Below, one piece after another: positions 57,001 to 64,000 of a stretch of 64,000 nucleotides of DNA; the first letter of the stretch is position 1; each line of letters opens with the position of its first letter. The position numbers were made by a program, and so were the translations under genes. The notes under the pieces were generated by a model. The model ran no database searches. It was not told the DNA's origin and saw only the letters and a list, made by a program, of their open reading frames with translations. Source of the stretch: Ilyonectria destructans (lineage: Eukaryota; Ascomycota; Sordariomycetes; Hypocreales; Nectriaceae). Location of the stretch: the NCBI GenBank assembly GCA_020740775.1, contig JAHEWK010000013.1, positions 1,674,001 to 1,738,000 of the forward strand, read 5' to 3'.

Positions 57001-57666
57001 TTGGCTTCAACATTGAGATGAAGTACCCTATGCTCATGGAGAGCGAGGAGCACGAGATGGACACATACGCTGTGGAGTTGAATTCGTTCTGCGACACTGT
57101 CCTCTCCAAGGTCTACGATCTCGCTGGTGAACGTCACATCATCTTCAGCTCATTCAACCCCGACATCTGTCTCTGCTTGAGTTTCAAACAGCCGTCGATC
57201 CCGATCCTCTTCCTCACCGATGCTGGGTGCTGTGATGTCTGTGACATTCGAGCATCATCTCTCCAAGAGGCTATTCGCTTCGCCAGCCGCTGGAATTTGC
57301 TGGGCATCGTGTCCGCTGCGGAACCGATGATCAACAGCCCGCGGCTTGTAAGGGTTGTCAAGGAGAATGGATTGGTCTGTGTCAGTTACGGCGTAGAAAA
57401 CAACGATCCAATTATGGTCCAGGTAAGTTTTATTGCCCATTTAACAATCTAGAAGCGTCCACGCGGCGTCTGAAAATAGTGACAGAGACTAACAAACCCA
57501 ACAGCGGCAAGTAAAGCAGGGCATCGATGCTGTCATCGTTGACAGTGTCTTGGCCATCAGAAAGGGGCTTACGAGTGCGGACCCGCCGGCTGAGCCGCTG
57601 AACGGAACGTTGAGTGATCAACTAGCTGAATTGAAGGTCAGCAGTACCGATGGTCCCGGTTCTTGA
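54004..57666 (+). CDS. gde1: Glycerophosphodiester phosphodiesterase Gde1 (SPX-ankyrin-GDPD)
   Basis: Four exons (54004-54020, 54073-54191, 54250-57422, 57505-57666) encode 1,156 aa. The 17-nt first exon joins to give MKFGRNLPRNQVPEWAASYI, the canonical SPX start; an alternative acceptor 20 nt later breaks frame. SPX helices follow (FFFALDRNLEDVDFFYNKKH, LRNLQWFGEINRRGFVKITK). Ankyrin repeats come next (SFGRMPLHYAAQFGFVIVCQ, NETALHIAARFGHDECARVI, AWTPLHVAAVDGKFSVAQLL), then a beta-rich middle. The GDPD domain has catalytic residues in place: His798 in GHRGLG, GENTLPSF, Glu833 and Asp835 in VEFDVQLTKD, His848 in IYHDF. Intact residues favour Gde1, an active enzyme releasing glycerol-3-phosphate from glycerophosphocholine, over the Pho81/NUC-2 CDK inhibitor, whose GDPD is degenerate. 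SPX domains sense inositol pyrophosphates, so phosphate-status control is likely. A Ser/Arg-rich linker (NGSRARSNSFAPKRSQS) interrupts the GDPD. Confidence 0.92.
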
Positions 57667-58151
57667 GGATTGGGATCGGCAGTGAAAATTTATAGCCACA
57701 ATGTGACCAGGGGATACCTGGCGACGGATATGAAGACTACCGGCACTATGTAGAATTTTTCTTTCAACAGTTGTCTACCGAGACTAGTTCAACCATGTCA
57801 GAAGCTTGGATACTGGATACTACGTAACTTCAGAAATGCCGGTTTTGTGTGTGTGTTGTACAGAGGGCTCGAATCGAAACAGACAGCTAAACGCCACCCA
57901 TCAATGCAAATTGTCTCAATCCCCGCAAGCTCGCAGGGATAATAACCTTTGCCATGCTGCTTGTCTCAGCGAAAGCAGCCGGTTCGTCACGGCTGCGGAG
58001 AAACATTGTATGTGACGCTGCGGATCCGTACGAACGTTTGTTCCGATTGCTGCCCACCTGTCGGCTGCTCGCCCTGCGCAAAAGGATGCCTCCTAGATTC
58101 TAGATTGCTCATCCGGATGCGCCTCGCTTGTGACGGATGTGCCTCGCCCTG

Positions 58152-58188
58152 CACACACGCACACACACACACACACGCACACACACAC
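58152..58188. repeat. CA dinucleotide microsatellite
   Basis: A near-perfect (CA)n run of about 18 units, broken by two G substitutions. It is likely polymorphic between strains. Confidence 0.95.
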
Positions 58189-59920
58189 TCACGACCCAGC
58201 CGAACAAGGTTCGCAGGGCTCACAGCAAAGACCAGGACAAAGTCGTACGATTCTGCAATTGCCCAGAGGTGAGGTTCAATCGGAAACCGGGGACTGAGAA
58301 CCCAGGGGAACATCGCGTCGCTGCCACACCCTTTTCTCCCCCCTTTGTTTTTTTTCTTCTTCTCTCTTTTGCTTCCTTGCTGCTGGGGGTTCTCCCGTTC
58401 TGGAGGGTCCTTGTCTCCTCGTGTCTCATCTGTCTCAAACATGGTGGGAAAACAGGACGCGGTTCTGATTCCCCTCAGACACGACCCCGTGAAATGTCGG
58501 CCCCTCCAAAAGAGCCAGCCATAGCCTGTCTCTAGCCCATGTGCCTTTTCGGCCTGTTCTCTTTTCGCGTCATGTCTTTCTTTTTTGTTCTGTTGGCGGC
58601 TGGCTTCTGGTGCCGGTTTTTGTCTTGCCCTGGTCACCGTATGAGATAACAGCCGAGTACCCGGTTGCGTATAGCGCGAGAGTGTCTCTTTCTGGTAAAG
58701 TCTCGATCTGTTCTGGGGCAGAGGACTAGTGAGTGATGGACAGCAAAAGACAAATGACATGATGCGATGCGATGCTCCACGAGACGGCTCGTTTCGGTCA
58801 GAAATGATACATAGCTCGCCCCCCTGCAGGGCGTCAACTTGGCTGCGACGGTGGTGCTGTGCCACTCGTTGGCGCCATGCTTTCTCGCAATCTACGCTAC
58901 TTCATGTACAATGAGACGGCTAGGAAGTGCCATCGGCGTCTTTACTTTGGTTCTTTCTGTGACCACCCCGGTAGAGGGACAGCGGAACGCATAGCTATCG
59001 GGGAGCGGGCTCCGATGAGGAGGCTGGTTGGCGGGTTTAACGGGAGAGGGCGTAATACTAGAAGCGTCTCAAAAAAGCAAAGTCGGCTGAGCAGCCGAAA
59101 GAGGCGACGAGCAGCAGCCAAGGACAGAGATGATGGGGGCTGGACTGGGCTGGACTTGGCCGCTGGATTGGGCTGCTGGATTAGGCCGGTCTGGACGAAC
59201 TACCTCCCTTGATCTGCTGGTCTGCGTATGTACTTTGTCCTGCGTGCTGCTACTGCGTACTGTGTATTGTAAAGGACGACCCTGGCTGTTAAGAGTTGAG
59301 GGATGCTGACTCGATGCTGGCCGGCGGTGCGATACTGGGGAGCCTGGTCTGTCAGAACGCGGGCCAGCAACGTGATCATACCCCGGGAGATGTTTCATCT
59401 AGGGGGGGCCGCCCTGGAAAAGTCGCCGTCATCACGTCTGGGAACCGGTGCCGCGATGGATTCGCAGGAAGGGGACCAGCCCCGAAGGGCCTTGTGTTCT
59501 GCGAGGGTGGCATCGCAAAACCCTGAAGCTGGGCTATGACAGGGATTGGGATGGGATAGGCGAGAAGGAGGATTAAAGCCGTCTCGCGCCCTGGTAATCT
59601 CATCACAGGGCGTGGACTTGGCGTGGATATCGGGTAGTAAATACTGGGTAGCGACTCCGTCCACATGGCGACTTTCCCCACAGCGAAACAAAAAGAATCA
59701 TTACCGAAGGATACCGACAAACCGGGGTGGATTGCTCCGTTTGGGAAAAGAAGGCGACGATGGCCTCCGCGGGCAAGGCGTGTCGTGGAGTGGATTCCGG
59801 AACGGGGTTGATTATCTTGCTATCCGTACCTCGGCCTGGTTTAGCATACAGTAAGTGATATTAGCAGCGAGTCGCGGTCTCGACTGCGGTGAGGACCTGC
59901 TCCGTACGGCCACGATTGCG

Positions 59921-59956
59921 GTCACCGTCGCCGTCACCGTCGCCGTCACCATCGCC
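59921..59956. repeat. 12-bp tandem repeat (three units)
   Basis: The unit GTCACCGTCGCC occurs three times, the last with one change (ATCGCC). It is non-coding as far as can be seen. Confidence 0.9.
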
Positions 59957-62400
59957 GGTCGTGTTATTAGTGCAGTGTTGTATGTGTTTGATGGTGGTAC
60001 AACGCGCGCTGCAACTTGGGCGGTGGTCGGTCGCGGATGTAGTCTTGCGGTTCCGCGGCTGCTGAGGGGGAACCGCAAGCGATGGTCAACCACGACAAGA
60101 TGCCACTGAAACCAACTGAAGGGCGACACACGCCGAGCCCTGTCTGCTGGCCGAAAACGAAGGACGCAACCATAATCTCTGTGTACCGCGAGCGGCTGGG
60201 TGGCGGCGAGAGAGCTAAATTGCAGGGACTAACAGCGGGCAGCTAGAGCTGCGTAGTCGAGAGCTGCTGCAGCGCCAGCCACGGCGCTCACAAGGGAGGC
60301 GGGGAGGGGAGCCTAGACGCTCCTCGCTTGTCGCTAGCCGCTGCGGTGTAACAGAAGAGCGGAAGCTCTACAGTACGTAAAAAGAGATCCGCGGCCAGGG
60401 TATCTTGCTTGCATGGTTGGGGAGGGGAAAGGTTGTTAGGTTGTCTCTTGTGGCGGGTCCGCATCCCCCCAGCGAGATTGGTAACGGGCAAAGAAGCCCC
60501 CTTTTTTTGCTTTTTCCTTGCCTTCTCTCTCTTCTTCTCTCCGGCGCGAGGGTGCTGTACTGCACTGTATTGCACGCAAGGAGGAGAGGGGCGTGGATTG
60601 GCGTAGATTGGCGCGCCGCTTGTGCCCTCTTGGCTGGCCCTGCATGCGTGACGTTCCGGGGAGCAGACAACCAGAGAGGGATTCGCTGCAGCTGAGAAGG
60701 AGGCTGAAGATGGGGACATCCAACAAAGTCTTGGAAGGGTGCCGCTGTCAGATATCATATTGAGTGAAAGCGGTGTGGAGGGCATTTGTGAGATACGGTA
60801 CCAAGTAGTCGCCCGAATGTCCGTTGTCAGCATATCCGTACCGTCAGTCATGGTGTTCTGACGGGGGGCAACTTGACTCGGCCGGAGTATGCAGAGGACC
60901 AACGGACAACGCAACCAGAGACATTGGGGCACTCCGTCTCTCATGGCACACCCACCCGTCACTCGAGACACTCGATAGTTGAGAGAGACCTCAATCGGTG
61001 AGACGGGATCCCACGAGGCACCGCGAGCACAAGATGCGATACCGTGTCATCCAGCAATCGTCGTTGAGAACCCAAGATCCGCACCACATCCGGGGCCCAT
61101 GTCCTGTAACTCCCGGCACATCTCCCCATGTCGTTCCTCGACTCAAGTGCCATACCCTACCCTACACCGACATGGTACTTGCAGTGTCGATCCCCTCCAC
61201 ACTCACCCAAACAACCATGTAAATCCATCGTGGTCATGGATATGAGCCGCGACATGGAGAAACACAAAGAAAGACAACTGTGTCGGCGTGTCCGTGCCTT
61301 TGGGCTCGATCGTCTGGGACAGTAAACTGGAGCATCCAGTCTGGCGTATTGTCCCACCGATAACCTGTTGGAAAGAGGGAATCATACGGAAAAGCGTCGA
61401 CTTTCGACATGTCAACTATCACCGTCATAATCAGTGTCCACATAATCATTGCTGCAGGGCAACACTGCCGCACAATGCCGCAAAGGGCCCAAACGGTCAA
61501 GTGCGAAAATAAGCAATACAGCTAGGTGTGGTACGGGGCAGGACCGAGACCGTCTGCATCCCACGTCCTGAAGCCCACATCCGAAGACATCCCAGAGTCC
61601 ATATGCAAGTTGATAACGCACATGAATCTCCAGTTGCCGGCCTCCGTACAACATGCAAAACCACTTACGCATGCCTCATGCAAGGGATCTATCCCATGGC
61701 CATGGATGGGATGGAGTTGCCCCTCAGTGAAGCAGGACAGCAAAACCGACATCTGACATATTTGCTTTTCCCCTCCAAATGTTCCTTCCCTTGCCTCTTG
61801 TTTCATTGGCTTGTTCTCTCCGCGTATGCCTGCCTGCGGCGAGGGTGACATTGGCAGTTGTTTGTTTTTTATTCCCATTCCCAATGGCACCTGGTTTTTT
61901 GTTTTTTCGATCCATGCTTTCGTCTTGGTCTGCTTTCCTCCCTCTCAACCATTCTCCATTGCGTAGTCCTTTCTTTTGATTCTCCTCAACGTCCGCCTAT
62001 TCGTCATGTCTCAGTCAAGGAACCATGTGCCCACTGACCTGTCTTAAGTGACAGGTAGGTAGGGGACATGGCGCCTGCCCACGCGGACGGCACGAGGGCG
62101 GCACGAGGTGAGAGGCCAGAGCCAAGGGTATCGGTGAAGCAAAACCTATAGGCTGCATGCAAGCGACTCGACTGAGACGGAGCCTTGCCGAAGCAAAGAA
62201 GGTTGATGGCTAGTCCGCGGTGACTCAGCGGCCGGAGAAAACACCACCCGAAGAGAGACATTGTTTGATAGTCACTGGAGCTCGTGAAGCGTGGCCGGAT
62301 GGTCGTAGCCTTGTCACCGGCATCTTCACGGTCCGTGACTCGTGGCATCTCGCCGATCAACACCTCCTGAAGCCATTCCCACCCAACTGTCCTAACATTC

Positions 62401-62508
62401 GGACTGTCCGAAACCACCACGAGACATCCACATGGGTTTCCGAGATAGCCCTACAAACACTGGACTGCCCGAATCACAATGAGACACCCACATGGTTTCC
62501 GAGATGTC
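62401..62508. repeat. ~48-bp degenerate tandem duplication
   Basis: 62401-62449 and 62462-62508 share GGACTG.CCGAA, ACGAGACA/ATGAGACA, CCACATGG and TTTCCGAGAT, separated by about 12 nt. The differences are mostly transitions. Confidence 0.75.
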
Positions 62509-63281
62509 GTCTTTTGTCCTACCATACTTCACATAGAAATTCCGTGGAGACTCTACAGCGCCGTCTACGGCACTGTCTTACAGCACCCCTTTGCGTCGTC
62601 TCGCACTCCACATTGCCAGGTTTCTCGTTGTCGCGCAATTAAGGCTGTCAACTGCATGATGGAGATTCCCCTCGCCGTTGACCCCGCCAACCCCTTTTTC
62701 CTCTTCGTTGTTAGGTGGGTGGCCCTTGAAGAAGCCTCTACCTCCTGCAGGCCAACCTCAAATGCAGGTGCGTAGGGATGTACAGACTCCTTCCGAGGGA
62801 CCCTTGTTTCAGTCTTGCCAAGGCGAGGTTCTTGGTGGTGGCATAGGGTAACGTTCGCCAGAGCGTTTTCCATCACGTTATACGCCAGGGGCGCGGGCCA
62901 GTCTTTTCTAAACCGGTCGCAGGGTCATGACTCGTCGTCGACATCATTATTCTCGTCATCGTCTGCCGACTTGCCTCTACTAGCTCCGTTGACCAGGGGG
63001 CAAAACGGGGGAGTGGCCGCTGAGCCTCCAACGGGCATCTTCCATTTCTCACTAGGGAGGTTGAGCTGGACTCGGCCGATTGCTCAACGGGCTCTAACTC
63101 CGACCACTGGCTGGCTGGACACCCTCCTGCCCTAAGGTTTGAAGTCGGGACTTGGCAAATGAATCGACTTGACTGAATGTGGTGTGTGTACCCTGCTGTG
63201 CCAGGACTTGTGGCGCTAGGTAGTGAGTACCTCTCTCCCGCCATCCTGACAGGGAGGGCGATATAGCGCCGGTACAGGGTC

Positions 63282-63307
63282 GTTGTATCGTTGTATCATT
63301 GTATCAC
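63282..63307. repeat. 9-bp tandem repeat (GTTGTATCG-type)
   Basis: Three consecutive units of the form [GA]TTGTATC[GA] are visible. No function is assigned. Confidence 0.8.
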
Positions 63308-64000
63308 AGCGCCAAGTGCGGCGCGCTAGCCAGCCCGTATCCAGGAAATTTTCCTCGGCTGATATCCCGCCTGCAGCTTGCGCCTGTGCCTCTGTAGCTC
63401 TGGTGGTCTTGTGGCTTCTGAGGCTCGCAGCATGAGCATCACTGTCGACCTAGACATTGGCAAAGCTCGTGCCTGTACTTCCACCGTGTTCCCGTGCGCT
63501 TGGAGAAATTGATGATCAAGTTGTCATCATAGCTTTCGGGAGCGCGGCGCCTCGTCTCAAAGCACAGGTCGCTGCGGGCCCTTGTCTGCGCGCTTGCCTG
63601 GCGATCGCTGCCCACTCTGGTAAATTGACTTGGGAGTCGGGAGCCATGAGGCTGGGTTGCGCATAACGATGATTTCCCGCTCTGCGCGCGGCGCCAGCAC
63701 CAGCACCGGCTCCAGCGCCAATACCGTCCGTAAAATCGGTGACCCGCCGCCATCAGCATTCTCTTCGCCGCCGGGCTGAGGCTTCCCTATTTGCGTTGGC
63801 ATGGCGGTAGAGGCCTAGAAAGAGAGGGGCTTCGCCCGTCCACCCCATAATGAAGTGTCGGTGACAGGCTCGATTCCACGGTCCGCCCCTCGACGGTCCG
63901 CACCTTTGATCAATAGCTCGGCTGATCCCACGTTTTGTGACAGCCTAGTTCCACTCCGGCGACGCCTAGCTTGCCGTGAATGCCATCGTTTCGCCGCCGA

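Larger units (their letters stand above)
57667..64000. other. 6.3-kb gene-free right end
   Basis: No exon set with domain content or consistent splice sites was found. The longest frames (58865-57987 and 60971-60288, minus strand) translate simple repeats and shift composition. Several short repeats (listed separately) and GC-rich promoter-like sequence at 62.6-64.0 kb are present. It may be an extended regulatory region of a gene beyond the edge. Confidence 0.5.

Noticed and set aside
57987..58865. 292-codon minus-strand frame
   Set aside because: It runs through the CA microsatellite (translated as alternating Cys/Val/Ala) and has no domain, conserved start context or introns.
60288..60971. 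227-codon minus-strand frame
   Set aside because: No recognisable motif. Overlapping frames of similar length occur on the other strand in the same GC-rich stretch.

Overview
The window is nuclear DNA of a filamentous ascomycete. Genes are split by short introns (mostly 44 to 120 nt, GT...AG, with visible CTRAC-type branch sites), are closely packed in both orientations, and encode proteins that read as Pezizomycotina, most likely Sordariomycetes and plausibly Hypocreales. The class is inferred from protein style and intron structure, not from a search. There are no bacterial operons, CRISPR arrays or rRNA genes.

Layout. 0-28 kb is gene-rich: a truncated copper P-type ATPase (N-terminal metal-binding domains only), COP9 signalosome subunit 7, a Rax1-like RGS membrane protein, ribosomal protein L31, a Ubc11/UBE2C-type ubiquitin-conjugating enzyme, Chk1 kinase, a C2H2 zinc-finger protein, APC11, a mitochondrial rhodanese/mercaptopyruvate sulfurtransferase and ribosomal protein S2. 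A head-to-head pair of large unrecognised genes follows (17.3-24.6 kb), one encoding about 1,533 aa and the other a 623-aa protein with a retropepsin-like aspartic protease signature; then an arrestin-fold protein. 28.3-34.1 kb and 37.4-41.5 kb hold almost nothing codable around a 774-aa protein with a duplicated module. At 41.5-43.1 kb lie SEN54 (with an apparent frameshift) and an intron-containing tRNA-Leu. 43.1-46.9 kb is a visibly AT-rich island of decayed sequence with tandem, direct and inverted repeats and a Gln-to-TAG-riddled pseudogene. 46.9-57.7 kb is gene-rich again: ZPR1, an Rpr2/Rpp21/Snm1-type zinc-ribbon protein, a CZIB (DUF866) protein, a PPR-like mitochondrial protein and a GDE1-type SPX-ankyrin-GDPD enzyme. 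The last 6.3 kb carries only low-complexity repeats.

Functional themes. Cell-cycle and ubiquitin genes cluster at 3.7-13.7 kb: CSN7, the APC/C-dedicated E2, Chk1 and the APC11 RING subunit that works with that E2. Translation and RNA processing are represented by L31, S2, Sen54, tRNA-Leu and the Rpr2-like protein. Most of these are conserved core genes. The exceptions, and the best candidates for undescribed biology, are the divergent 17.3-24.6 kb pair, the 774-aa duplicated-module protein and the decayed island next to the tRNA.

Limits: all splice junctions were read by eye from reading-frame continuity and splice consensus. Family assignments are from motif recognition. No alignment, HMM or expression data were available.
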